This document shows, one piece after another, positions 7,370 through 14,624 of a stretch of DNA of 16,151 nt. The DNA is from Prolixibacteraceae bacterium (lineage in GTDB: Bacteria > Bacteroidota > Bacteroidia > Bacteroidales > Prolixibacteraceae). A program made the translations under genes and the position numbers. Location of the stretch: contig DMSQ01000045.1 in assembly GCA_003457135.1 (NCBI GenBank), forward strand, positions 1 to 16,151, given 5' to 3'. Within the stretch, counting starts at the first letter, position 1, and the number at the start of each line of letters is the position of its first letter. The notes under the pieces are model-generated. The model searched no databases. It had not been told where the DNA came from and was given only the letters and a program-made list of their open reading frames with translations.

Positions 7370-7741
7370 ATGAAAAGTAAACAAATACTCTTTGCAGGCG
7401 CAACGTTTATGACTTTTGGCGTTTTGCTCGGCGCCTTTGGTGCCCATGCTTTAAAATCAAGTTTATCTCCTGATATGCTCGCCGTATATAAAACCGGAGT
7501 TGAATATCAGTATTACCACGCATTGGGTTTGCTGTTCATCGGATTAATTGGTTTTCAGATTGATTCGAAATGGCTGCGTTGGTCCGGAATACTTCTCATC
7601 GCCGGGATTATTTTATTTTCTGGCAGTTTGTATGTTCTTTCTATTTCAGGAGTAAAGATTTTGGGAGCTATTACTCCTATTGGCGGCTTATCGTTTGTAG
7701 CCGGATGGATTTTTCTGGCAATTGCGATCTGTAAGCGCTAA
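7370..7741 (+). CDS. DUF423 small integral membrane protein
   Basis: This 123-residue protein belongs to the DUF423 (YgdD-like) family of inner-membrane proteins of unknown function. The N-terminal helix ends in the signature FGAFGAHALK-type stretch (here GVLLGAFGAHALK, about 16-28), followed by YQYYHALGLLFIGLIG, a third hydrophobic stretch (LLIAGIILFSGSLYVL) and a fourth (GGLSFVAGWIFLAIAI), giving four predicted membrane helices. An in-frame ATG at 7331 would add 13 residues rich in Cys that relatives lack, so I chose the ATG at 7370. It follows the GH43 gene by 60 bases without a recognisable promoter, so co-transcription is possible although no functional link is evident. No enzymatic motif is seen. 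Confidence 0.88.
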   Translation: MKSKQILFAGATFMTFGVLLGAFGAHALKSSLSPDMLAVYKTGVEYQYYHALGLLFIGLIGFQIDSKWLRWSGILLIAGIILFSGSLYVLSISGVKILGAITPIGGLSFVAGWIFLAIAICKR

Positions 7742-7750
7742 TATTTTTTT
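7722..7750 (+). terminator. Weak terminator at the end of the DUF423 gene
   Basis: TTGCG (7722-7726) can pair with CGC-T-AA (7736-7741), with one bulged T, over the stop codon, and a run of eight T follows at 7743-7750. The stem is short, so efficiency would be low. It is the only terminator-like element before the next promoter. Confidence 0.3.
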
Positions 7751-7857
7751 TCTTTTCCCTTTCCAATTTCCTAATATTTCTCATGGTTCGTGAACCGAAA
7801 TTCAGTCTTCTTTATCCGATTATTTCTGAAGAGAAAAACTTTATACTTTGGGAATAC

Positions 7858-7865
7858 TATATTTG
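7858..7865 (+). promoter_or_regulatory. Putative -7 element ahead of the C69 peptidase gene
   Basis: TATATTTG is an exact TAnnTTTG match 32 bases before the ATG at 7898, predicting a leader of about 25 bases. A near-match (TATACTTTG) lies just upstream at 7842-7850, and no clear -33 TTTG sits at the usual distance. Confidence 0.5.
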
Positions 7866-7897
7866 CCTGACGAAAAATTTAAATTCAAATATTGATC

Positions 7898-9592
7898 ATG
7901 ATAAAAAATCTTCAACGAGTTGTATTAATTTCAGTTTTGACATTAATCTTGGGAGTCCAGATTTCTCAGGCCTGCACCAACTTTTTAATTACCAGAGGTG
8001 CATCCATCGATGGTTCGACCATGATAACCTATGCTGCTGATTCGCATACCCTGTATGGCGAATTGTATTATCAACCGGCTCAAGATTACCCGGCCGGCGC
8101 TTTTCGGGATATTTATGAATGGGATACCGGTAAATTTTTAGGCCGGATTCCGCAAGTTTCGCATACTTACAGTGTGGTAGGTAATATCAACGAAAACCAG
8201 GTAGCCATTGGCGAAACTACTTATGGCGGACGCGAAGAACTTGCCAAGCAACCGGGCGCCATCATGGATTACGGGAGCTTGATTTATGTGGCCTTACAGC
8301 GTGCCAAAACTGCCCGTGAAGCCATTGAGGTGATTGCTGACCTGATGGATAAATATGGTTATGCCAGTTCGGGCGAATCGTTTTCGATTTCTGATCCGAA
8401 TGAAGTTTGGATCATGGAAATGATCAGCAAAGGGGATGGCGAAAAAGGCGCGGTCTGGGTGGCCCAACGTATTCCTGACGGATACATCAGTGGTCATGCT
8501 AATCAGGCACGCATAACAACTTTCCCGATGAACGATCCGGCCAACTGTTTGTTTGCCAAAGATGTGATTTCGTTTGCACGCGAAAAAGGCTGGTTCGACG
8601 GAAAAAATAAAGATTTTAGTTTTTCTGATGTTTATGCCCCGGTTGATTTCAGCGGTGCCCGTTTCAGCGATGGCCGTGTTTATGCAGGTTTTAATAAGGT
8701 ATTTTCAGGCATGAAACAATACGAGGAATATGCCCTGGGCAATGTAAAACACGATGGGGAGAATAAGTTTCCATCGAACCGCATGCCTTTGTGGGTGAAA
8801 CCTGACAAAAAACTTAGCGTTCAGGATGTCATGGGCATGATGCGCGATCATTATGAAGGAACTGCGTTGGATATGACCAAAGATGTTGGAGCCGGACCGT
8901 TTAAACTGCCTTATCGGTGGAGACCTTTGACATTCAAAGTTGATTCGGCAAACTATGTCAACGAACGTGCAATCTCAACCCAGCAAACCGGATTTTCATT
9001 TGTAACCCAATCGCGTTCATGGTTGCCCGATCCGGTTGGAGGAATCCTGTGGTTTGGTGTTGACGATGCGTACAGCACCTGCTATACTCCTATGTATTGC
9101 GGCATTACCGAAATACCCGAATGCTTCAAAGTTGGCAACGGAGACATACTCACCTACTCTGAAACAGCCGCTTTCTGGATTTTCAATGTAGTGTCGAACT
9201 TTACTTATCTTCGATACAATGCCATGATTCCGGACGTTCAGAAAGTTCAGAAAAACCTGGAAGATAAATTTGTAGCCTATACTCCTGCTGTTGATCAGGC
9301 AGCACAAAATTTGTGGAATGCCGGAAAGAAGAATGAAACCCTCCGGTTTTTAACCGATTATTCAGTGAATCAGGCAAACGGAATGACGAAGGAGTGGAAA
9401 AAATTATCTCAATACCTTTTTGTAAAATTTATTGACGGAAACATCAAGAAAGAAAAAGATGGCGTTTTTGAACGCACTGAAACCGGATTGTCACCAATGC
9501 CTAATCAGCCCGGTTATCCGGATTGGTGGAAGAAAGTAATTGTTGACGAGACCGGCGATCACCTGAAGATGGTTGGAAAACCGAGCCATTGA
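7898..9592 (+). CDS. Exported C69-family dipeptidase (Ntn hydrolase)
   Basis: The 564-residue protein belongs to peptidase family C69, whose founder is lactobacillar PepD. These N-terminal-nucleophile hydrolases cleave dipeptides and use a cysteine that becomes residue 1 after processing. Residues 1-25 are a signal peptide (core VVLISVLTLILG) ending in SQA. The next residue, Cys26 in ACTNFLITRGASIDGS, is the expected nucleophile, so signal cleavage alone could unmask the active site. Q at position -2 argues against a lipobox. Further family segments are ISDPNEVWIMEM and ISGHANQARI. A TTG at 7892 would add two residues; I chose the ATG at 7898. The mature enzyme should act in the periplasm or outside the cell. 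Its neighbours (DUF423, rplS) suggest no pathway. The peptide substrate cannot be read from sequence. Confidence 0.9.
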   Translation: MIKNLQRVVLISVLTLILGVQISQACTNFLITRGASIDGSTMITYAADSHTLYGELYYQPAQDYPAGAFRDIYEWDTGKFLGRIPQVSHTYSVVGNINENQVAIGETTYGGREELAKQPGAIMDYGSLIYVALQRAKTAREAIEVIADLMDKYGYASSGESFSISDPNEVWIMEMISKGDGEKGAVWVAQRIPDGYISGHANQARITTFPMNDPANCLFAKDVISFAREKGWFDGKNKDFSFSDVYAPVDFSGARFSDGRVYAGFNKVFSGMKQYEEYALGNVKHDGENKFPSNRMPLWVKPDKKLSVQDVMGMMRDHYEGTALDMTKDVGAGPFKLPYRWRPLTFKVDSANYVNERAISTQQTGFSFVTQSRSWLPDPVGGILWFGVDDAYSTCYTPMYCGITEIPECFKVGNGDILTYSETAAFWIFNVVSNFTYLRYNAMIPDVQKVQKNLEDKFVAYTPAVDQAAQNLWNAGKKNETLRFLTDYSVNQANGMTKEWKKLSQYLFVKFIDGNIKKEKDGVFERTETGLSPMPNQPGYPDWWKKVIVDETGDHLKMVGKPSH

Positions 9593-9602
9593 TACAATTA
9601 TA

Positions 9603-9628
9603 AATGATGAGTTATGAATGATGAGTTA
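9603..9628 (+). repeat. Two-copy 14-base tandem repeat after the C69 gene
   Basis: AATGATGAGTTA occurs at 9603-9614 and again at 9617-9628, with a 14-base period, just after the C69 stop codon. The surrounding region to about 9690 is AT-rich and non-coding. Such short ATGA-rich repeats are often remnants of intergenic repeats in this phylum; I see no function. Confidence 0.6.
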
Positions 9629-9696
9629 AAATGTTAACGATTAGCGAATAAGAGCAATCACCAATCAACAATTACAAATAATCAATTCTCTCAATG

Positions 9697-9726
9697 TTTG
9701 TGGTGTGGAAAATTTTATTATTTTTG
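9697..9726 (+). promoter_or_regulatory. Promoter of rplS with both -33 and -7 elements
   Basis: TTTG (9697-9700) and TATTTTTG (9719-9726) are separated by 18 bases, matching the Bacteroidota primary sigma consensus TTTG / TAnnTTTG in sequence and spacing. Transcription should start near 9732. This is the strongest promoter in the window, as expected for a ribosomal protein gene. Confidence 0.75.
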
Positions 9727-9738
9727 CGCCACATTTTA

Positions 9739-9773
9739 GCAATCTCTTACTCATTGATATGAGGTAATATTGC
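9739..9773 (+). promoter_or_regulatory. Structured 5' leader of rplS, candidate bL19 autoregulatory element
   Basis: A two-tier hairpin starts a few bases after the predicted transcription start. The outer stem pairs GCAAT (9739-9743) with ATTGC (9769-9773). After an asymmetric internal loop (CTC against T), the inner stem pairs TTACTCAT (9747-9754) with ATGAGGTAA (9759-9767), with one bulged G, around a TGAT loop. The 3' arm contains the Shine-Dalgarno-like GAGG. An unpaired A-rich stretch then leads to the ATG at 9791. A bulged, internally looped leader fits ribosomal-protein autoregulation, but binding by bL19 is inferred. Confidence 0.45.
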
Positions 9774-9790
9774 CACTAAAACTCAAAGAA

Positions 9791-10141
9791 ATGGATTTAA
9801 TTAAAGTTGCACAAGACGCGTTTGCTATTGAACCCAAGGAACAGCCGCGATTTAATTCAGGAGATACCATTACCGTACACTACAAGATTCGTGAAGGTAA
9901 TAAAGAGCGTATCCAGAACTACCGTGGTGTTGTAATCCAGGTAAATGGTGAAGGAGCTACAAAAACTTTCACAGTTCGGAAAATGTCAGGAAATATTGGC
10001 GTGGAAAGAATCTTCCCTCTCAACTCACCTTTTATAGACTTGATTGAAGTGAACAAAAAAGGTCGTGTTCGCAGGGCAAAACTGTATTATTTACGTGATC
10101 TTACTGGGAAAAAAGCCCGTATCAAAGAAAAACGTGTATAA
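9791..10141 (+). CDS. rplS: 50S ribosomal protein bL19
   Basis: bL19 sits at the interface of the 30S and 50S ribosomal subunits. The 116 residues match the usual length of about 115. The signature RNYRG-type segment appears as RIQNYRGVVIQV, followed by TFTVRKMSGNIGVERIFPLNSP and the C-terminal KKGRVRRAKLYYLRDLTGKKARIKEKR, all typical. The frame is open upstream to a TTG at 9770, but bacteroidal relatives begin MDLIK, so the ATG at 9791 is chosen. The gene is monocistronic here: it has its own promoter and leader on one side and a strong terminator on the other. It is not linked to rpsP, rimM or trmD, with which it is grouped in many other phyla. Confidence 0.97.
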   Translation: MDLIKVAQDAFAIEPKEQPRFNSGDTITVHYKIREGNKERIQNYRGVVIQVNGEGATKTFTVRKMSGNIGVERIFPLNSPFIDLIEVNKKGRVRRAKLYYLRDLTGKKARIKEKRV

Positions 10142-10161
10142 GGGAAAATATTTTATACTGG

Positions 10162-10197
10162 AAGAGGTTGGATCGAAAGTTCCAGCCTCTTTTTTTT
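10162..10197 (+). terminator. Intrinsic terminator of rplS
   Basis: AGAGGTTGGA (10163-10172) pairs with TCCAGCCTCT (10181-10190), with one G-U pair, around an 8-base loop. It is followed at once by a run of T ending at 10197. It lies 21 bases after the rplS stop codon and is a textbook Rho-independent terminator on the plus strand. Confidence 0.9.
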
Positions 10198-10199
10198 GT

Positions 10200-10229
10200 T
10201 GTAGAGACGTTGCATGCAACGTCTCTACA
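10200..10229 (+). repeat. Perfect 30-bp palindrome, dispersed-repeat type
   Basis: The half-site TGTAGAGACGTTGCA (10200-10214) is followed without a spacer by its exact reverse complement (10215-10229). It lies three bases after the T-tract of the rplS terminator, in the gap between convergent genes. The GTAGAGACG...CGTCTCTAC core resembles palindromic intergenic repeats that recur in many Bacteroidota and cyanobacterial genomes. No T-run follows on either strand, so it does not look like a terminator. Whether it is repeated elsewhere in this genome cannot be seen from the window. Confidence 0.85.
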
Positions 10230-10247
10230 GAAGTCCGGATTGTTTTC

Positions 10248-11072
10248 CTAAAGCTCAAAATTCACCGCAATCATATAGGCTACCCTGACTGCTTTTCCTT
10301 TATTCATACCCGGAGACCACTTTGGTGAAGACATGACCGATTTTAATGCTTCATTGTCTATGAGCGGGTCAACGCCCCGGGCAACTTTTACATCTGAAAC
10401 TGAGCCATCTATCTCGATAATAAAAGTAATATAGACTTTTCCCTGTATTCCGTTTTCTGTAGCTATCTGCGGATATTTCGTTTTTTTCTGCACCCATTCC
10501 CTGAATTTATTGATATCACCTCCTTTGAATGTTGGCATTACATCCGCTTTTGAATACTGACCATTGCCAGATCCGTCCCCACCCCCACTTCCTGTTCCTG
10601 AGCCTGAACCAGTGTTTGACCCGTTTACTGAACCCGAAGTTGTTTTCTGGCCTTCATCTCTATTGGCTATTGAATCTGTTGATATTGCCGGGGATTTTTC
10701 AAAAGCGACAACAGAATCCACAACTTCAGGCGCTAAGTATTTTTCAACCGGAGTTGTTAGTTTGACAGATGCTTTAGCAGGAGCTGGAATATCAGGAGGC
10801 GGCGGCAGAGGAAGTCCACCCGGTTCATCAGGAGCAAAAAGGTTTTCAACAGAAATATATTTGGAAGCATTGACAAACTGTTTTTTTTGATTTTTGAAAA
10901 TAAAGTATGGAATTAGTGTAGCAGTACTTCCGGTTAGAATAGCCAGAATTACAGCGAATGAAAGAATACGCGGATGCAATTTCCGTAAATAATAGGCGCC
11001 GTATTCTTTGTTTACCTTTTTAAAAATTCGATCATCAAAATAGGGAAGCATCCTTTTATCGTATTTAGGCAT
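10248..11072 (-). CDS. TonB-family energy transducer
   Basis: TonB proteins span the periplasm and pass energy from the inner-membrane proton gradient to outer-membrane partners. This 274-residue protein has a cytoplasmic N-terminus with the phylum-typical NKEYGAYYLRK (21-31), one membrane helix (about 36-59), a proline-rich stretch LPLPPPPDIPAPA (87-99), a Gly/Ser-rich linker (about 146-171) and a C-terminal TonB domain (about 183-274). The last contains GKVYITFIIEIDGSV and KWSPGMNKGKAVRVAY. The open frame reaches back to 11180 inside the preceding gene; I chose the ATG at 11072, which begins a family-like N-terminus four bases after that gene's stop. It is the last gene of a three-gene operon. 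No exbB, exbD or TonB-dependent receptor is in the window, so its outer-membrane partner is unknown. Confidence 0.92.
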   Translation of the reverse strand: MPKYDKRMLPYFDDRIFKKVNKEYGAYYLRKLHPRILSFAVILAILTGSTATLIPYFIFKNQKKQFVNASKYISVENLFAPDEPGGLPLPPPPDIPAPAKASVKLTTPVEKYLAPEVVDSVVAFEKSPAISTDSIANRDEGQKTTSGSVNGSNTGSGSGTGSGGGDGSGNGQYSKADVMPTFKGGDINKFREWVQKKTKYPQIATENGIQGKVYITFIIEIDGSVSDVKVARGVDPLIDNEALKSVMSSPKWSPGMNKGKAVRVAYMIAVNFEL

Positions 11073-11076
11073 CCTT

Positions 11077-12069
11077 TTATTGTTCAATATAATCGTAAGG
11101 AAGTTGGTCTCCAATTCGCTGACTCGCCATTTTCCCATCCCACGATAGTCCTGATTCATCGAAATAGCCATTTTTATCAAAGAATACTATTGTTTTAAGG
11201 AATAAAATATCACTGGTTGGCATTTTTGAGTAATAACAGACACCAAGATATTTCTGATATTCAAGAAATTTTCTGTGCCGGTCATCTTCAATTACCATAT
11301 TCTGATAGTCAACAAAATCATTGGTTGAATTAAAAACCACAAATCCAGTTGACTTCAAATCATTTATCCAAAGTGATCTGAAAAAGTGCATTCTTGAACC
11401 ACGATAGGCATTTTTTCGTCTTCTTTCGATGACTGGCTGTTCAGGATTATTGATGGCCAAATCTTCATTGAAAATAAGGTTTCCTTTATAAACAAAAGAT
11501 TTGGTTCTTTTATAATATTCAAATTTATCGAGGTAATAGGTGATTTTATACCCAAGTTTTCGGTTGATGATCTGGATTGGCTTGGAAGCAAATGCTTTCA
11601 AGGTATCACGGTCTGATTCGTAATTAAATGTAATATCATCTTCATTAAGAATGTCGCAATTTTGGGCATTGGCAGAGGTCCCCAGAAATTCATTTTTAAA
11701 TAAAAATAAATTTAACTTTCTGTCCCTGGCAAGTGGTTTTGCCTTTACCACAAATTCATTCAATTCATATATTTTTGGTGTCAGATGAATGATAAGCGGA
11801 TGGCCTGTGGAATAAGTATTGGAATTAAGTGTTGTGGAATTATACCCCAACATACTCACAGTTAACGGCATTGGTGCATTCTTTGTAACATCCAGCTTGA
11901 AATTTCCATTCTCATCAGTAAGAGTTCCGACTGTGGTTCCATTAAAATAAACGGTAGCCGAAAAGATCGCTTCATGGGTTATCTGGTCATAAACAGTCCC
12001 CTTTATTACCTGATTGTATGCCATCAGGGATAAACCAATGAATAGAAAAATTAAGAGTGTTTTTCTCAT
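11077..12069 (-). CDS. Envelope protein with N-terminal carboxypeptidase-regulatory-like domain
   Basis: This 330-residue protein carries a signal peptide (1-19, core LLIFLFIGLSLMA) and a beta-sandwich of the carboxypeptidase regulatory-like type at about 22-100 (KGTVYDQITHEAIFSATVYF, then GTLTDENGNFKL). Such domains begin many TonB-dependent receptors, but here no plug or barrel follows. The rest, about 105-330, contains FKNEFLGTSANAQNCDI, KAFASKPIQIINRKLGYKIT and a C-terminal SGLSWDG segment, which I recognise as a recurring Bacteroidota family of unknown function. The frame can start at a GTG at 12078, but the ATG at 12069 gives a cleaner signal peptide. It lies 46 bases after the MG2-like gene and 4 before the TonB gene, so the three are very likely co-transcribed. 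It should sit in the periplasm or outer membrane. Molecular function is unknown. Confidence 0.8.
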   Translation of the reverse strand: MRKTLLIFLFIGLSLMAYNQVIKGTVYDQITHEAIFSATVYFNGTTVGTLTDENGNFKLDVTKNAPMPLTVSMLGYNSTTLNSNTYSTGHPLIIHLTPKIYELNEFVVKAKPLARDRKLNLFLFKNEFLGTSANAQNCDILNEDDITFNYESDRDTLKAFASKPIQIINRKLGYKITYYLDKFEYYKRTKSFVYKGNLIFNEDLAINNPEQPVIERRRKNAYRGSRMHFFRSLWINDLKSTGFVVFNSTNDFVDYQNMVIEDDRHRKFLEYQKYLGVCYYSKMPTSDILFLKTIVFFDKNGYFDESGLSWDGKMASQRIGDQLPYDYIEQ

Positions 12070-12115
12070 AACAGACACGCTTTTTCGATATTTAGAAATC
12101 AGTTATTCTCTAACC

Positions 12116-14485
12116 TTAAGGAGTAAATTTTTCCTTTCTGACTGTAAATTTGAAGGTTCCTGCGCCTGATAATCCATCCTCGCTTACCCCTTCAACCCGG
12201 CCAACAAAGTCGGTATTTATATCCGAACAAAAGAAACTTAGTGTGGCTTCTCCATTTTCGTCAGTAATAACCGAAGGTTCCCAGAATAGTGTATTTCGAA
12301 AATCAGGTACCAGAACTTCTCCTGTTTCTTTGTCATAGTCCGGTTTATAAAACTCACGTTTTCCATAGTACGCTTTAATCCTCCACAAATTATTCACCTT
12401 CAATAAGTCAGCTTCATTGTATTTATTACGCCAGTAGGTTATTATACGTGTTCGTTCCATCGGCGTATTATAATCAATAATATAACTGTATTGCTTACCT
12501 TGGGTAGGAACTATTGTACCAATTTCATTACGATCATGTCTGGGACAATTCAAAACACCCATTCTGCATATATAGTCATCGGCATTATAAGCGATACTAT
12601 CCAGGGTTCCCAGGTATTTTCCCCTGATAATTTTAGCCCGTTTCCCTTTGATTGAAACATCCTTTATTCTGACTACTCCGGATTCCACCGAATACAAGCC
12701 GGATGTATCCGTTTTTTCCGTTATCGATCCAGCCAGAGGATAAGAAACTTCAACCAATTTCATAGTTCGATTGATGGTTTCAAAAGGGTCGGTTAATTGA
12801 ATATTGAAATGATATTCGGGCATCGCCAGAGGATCCCAGGATTTCATCTTAAGTTTTGATTCATAAGGTCCAAAAGGTTTCAGATAGACATAGTCATTCT
12901 CCCATTCTTTCAGCATCTCAGCAGAAACAGTAAATTTTCTTAACGAATCTGCAGAGATAATTAGTTTTGTACTATCAATATTGGGCGAAAAGGCCAGCAC
13001 GAACAGTTGTTCCTTAGGTATTTTCTTTTTACTTCTGGGATAATATATTTTCCCTGAAATATCATCAAAAATTATCTTCTCCTTTGTTTCACCGGAACTT
13101 TTCAGATTGCTATCACTCCAAATATACTTCCTCCAACCCTGGGTGAGCATCAGTAAATCCAATGCTTCATCACGGCCTTTATTTTTAATGTTGAAATAAT
13201 AGGACGGGTTGTAAATCCTTCCTTTCAGTTGTGAGGAAAGATATATATGGGAAAGAATGTTGCTGGAGTCGCTGGTATTTTGATAAAGCTGATCGAATAC
13301 ACTTACTCCAAGATTGGCTGAGACCGGATACCCAGATTCATCCTTCGCAGTAATTTTCAGGTTGACCTTTCCCCTTGTCGGAAAATCGTGTTTGGATAAA
13401 TCGGAAGTAATATAAAGTTTTCGATTCGGATTGAGATATACCAGCCTTTCAGCTACGGGAACCAGTTCGCCATTGAAAAGGGTGACTTCAGCAATGCCTT
13501 GTGGGAACAATGAAAGAGGTAGTTTTATCCGTATTTCTCCGTTTACTTTTCCGGAAGCCATGGCATAAACCACGCCCCGGCATTGAACTCTTACATAAAA
13601 ATCACTTTCGCGAAGTATCGGGCTTTGAGCTATCTTAAAGGTGAGTGTATCTTTATCTCTGTCGGCCAGATTCAAAGTCATTCCTTCTTTTGCTATTTCG
13701 GGCAAAAGGAAAGTACTATCAATGGATGGTTGTGTTAACCGGATCTGATATTTTTTACCGACATCAGGTGTAAATTCCAAACTTCCTATTCCGGCATGGA
13801 AGCTCTTAAATTTTTGGATAGGCTCACTGTTTTCAAATAAGGTTCCTTCAATATCAACAGGTTTACCGTCTGGGTTTACCGCTTTGAAAGCCAGTTTACT
13901 TTGTATTCCGGAAACCAGATTTCCTCCTTCAGGGAAAGTAGTAAATTGGATTTTCTGATTCGGTCTGTTTGCATCCGTGATAACAGATTCTAATGGTTCC
14001 GATACAGGTGAATTCATGTCCTGTTTGACAATGATCCTCTTTACCGCTTTAAACTCTGAGGTGTCTTGATAAAATGAATTCTCCGTATAAACTGCCAGTA
14101 AATAATCTCCTTCAGGCAAGGAACTTTCAAGGTAAACCCGCCCATTGGAAAACCCATCCTGAATCTCATATTTTTCTTCCCAAACCGCTTTACGGGTAGT
14201 ACTGTTTAATAACTGCAGGTACAGGGTTTTGCTAAGTAAAGAAGGCATCAGGTATTTCGAATCGAGCAGATAAACCTTGAACCATAAGTCTTCGCCAGTT
14301 TCGTAAATGTCTTTACTGGTCTGGATGTATGCTATCTCGGCAGGAGCATTATCAGAAATAGCATGAAATTGTTCGGCGAGCTTAGTTTGCTTGTCAATAT
14401 TGGTTTGTGCATGAACTGTAACAAACAAAAGGAAAGATAATAGCATTAAAAGGAAAAACTTGGCCCTTTTCAATGTTGGTATCAT
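12116..14485 (-). CDS. Large exported MG2 (macroglobulin-like) domain protein
   Basis: This 789-residue protein begins with a signal peptide (1-26, ending VHA before Q27). The first folded part, about 47-155, is an MG2-type macroglobulin domain: AYIQTSKDIYETGEDLWFKVYLLD, then YLESSLPEGDYLLAVYT. The middle consists of further beta-sandwich segments and the family-typical LMLTQGWRKYIWSD. Near 620-640 IKDVSIKGKR resembles the start of a TonB-receptor plug, and two cysteines in YICRMGVLNCPRH follow. The C-terminus (WEPSVITDENGEATLSFF, then GRVEGVSEDGLSG) is the usual end of this Bacteroidota family. It has no thioester motif or barrel, so it is neither a true alpha-2-macroglobulin nor a receptor. 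It is the first gene of the operon with the regulatory-domain and TonB genes. Surface or periplasmic location is likely; its ligand is unknown. Confidence 0.82.
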   Translation of the reverse strand: MIPTLKRAKFFLLMLLSFLLFVTVHAQTNIDKQTKLAEQFHAISDNAPAEIAYIQTSKDIYETGEDLWFKVYLLDSKYLMPSLLSKTLYLQLLNSTTRKAVWEEKYEIQDGFSNGRVYLESSLPEGDYLLAVYTENSFYQDTSEFKAVKRIIVKQDMNSPVSEPLESVITDANRPNQKIQFTTFPEGGNLVSGIQSKLAFKAVNPDGKPVDIEGTLFENSEPIQKFKSFHAGIGSLEFTPDVGKKYQIRLTQPSIDSTFLLPEIAKEGMTLNLADRDKDTLTFKIAQSPILRESDFYVRVQCRGVVYAMASGKVNGEIRIKLPLSLFPQGIAEVTLFNGELVPVAERLVYLNPNRKLYITSDLSKHDFPTRGKVNLKITAKDESGYPVSANLGVSVFDQLYQNTSDSSNILSHIYLSSQLKGRIYNPSYYFNIKNKGRDEALDLLMLTQGWRKYIWSDSNLKSSGETKEKIIFDDISGKIYYPRSKKKIPKEQLFVLAFSPNIDSTKLIISADSLRKFTVSAEMLKEWENDYVYLKPFGPYESKLKMKSWDPLAMPEYHFNIQLTDPFETINRTMKLVEVSYPLAGSITEKTDTSGLYSVESGVVRIKDVSIKGKRAKIIRGKYLGTLDSIAYNADDYICRMGVLNCPRHDRNEIGTIVPTQGKQYSYIIDYNTPMERTRIITYWRNKYNEADLLKVNNLWRIKAYYGKREFYKPDYDKETGEVLVPDFRNTLFWEPSVITDENGEATLSFFCSDINTDFVGRVEGVSEDGLSGAGTFKFTVRKEKFTP

Positions 14486-14528
14486 TTCAGGGTTAGATTG
14501 ATTTCTTCTAAAATTAGGATTTATTTTT

Positions 14529-14536
14529 CAAAAATA
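14529..14536 (-). promoter_or_regulatory. Putative -7 element of the MG2-regulatory domain-TonB operon
   Basis: On the minus strand this reads TATTTTTG, an exact TAnnTTTG match 44 bases before the ATG at 14485. It suggests that the operon has its own promoter rather than depending on uvrA read-through. No clear -33 element lies at the expected distance. Confidence 0.5.
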
Positions 14537-14555
14537 GTGCCAGTTTAAATAGTTT

Positions 14556-14581
14556 GTTGATTAAAGGTTATGAACCTCAAC
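14556..14581 (-). terminator. Imperfect hairpin downstream of uvrA
   Basis: On the minus strand GTTGAGGTT and AACC...TCAAC form an interrupted stem around a CAT loop, 44 bases after the uvrA stop codon. It lies between uvrA and the next promoter, where a terminator would be expected, but no T-tract follows. It may be a weak or factor-dependent end. Confidence 0.25.
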
Positions 14582-14624
14582 TTTTCCCTATTTTTAGAAC
14601 CATCATAAAATAATAAGGATGTCT

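Noticed and set aside
9770..9790. TTG start for rplS preceded by a GAGG sequence
   Set aside because: It would add seven residues that bL19 proteins lack, and relatives begin MDLIK at the ATG at 9791. The GAGG lies in a stem and is better treated as part of the leader.
10200..10229. Palindrome as a bidirectional terminator for rplS and the TonB gene
   Set aside because: Neither strand has a T-tract after it, and rplS already has a strong terminator just upstream.
10564..10890. Plus-strand proline/serine-rich open frame opposite the TonB linker
   Set aside because: Its low-complexity protein is the complement of the Gly/Ser-rich and Pro-rich linker of the TonB gene; there is no independent evidence for expression.
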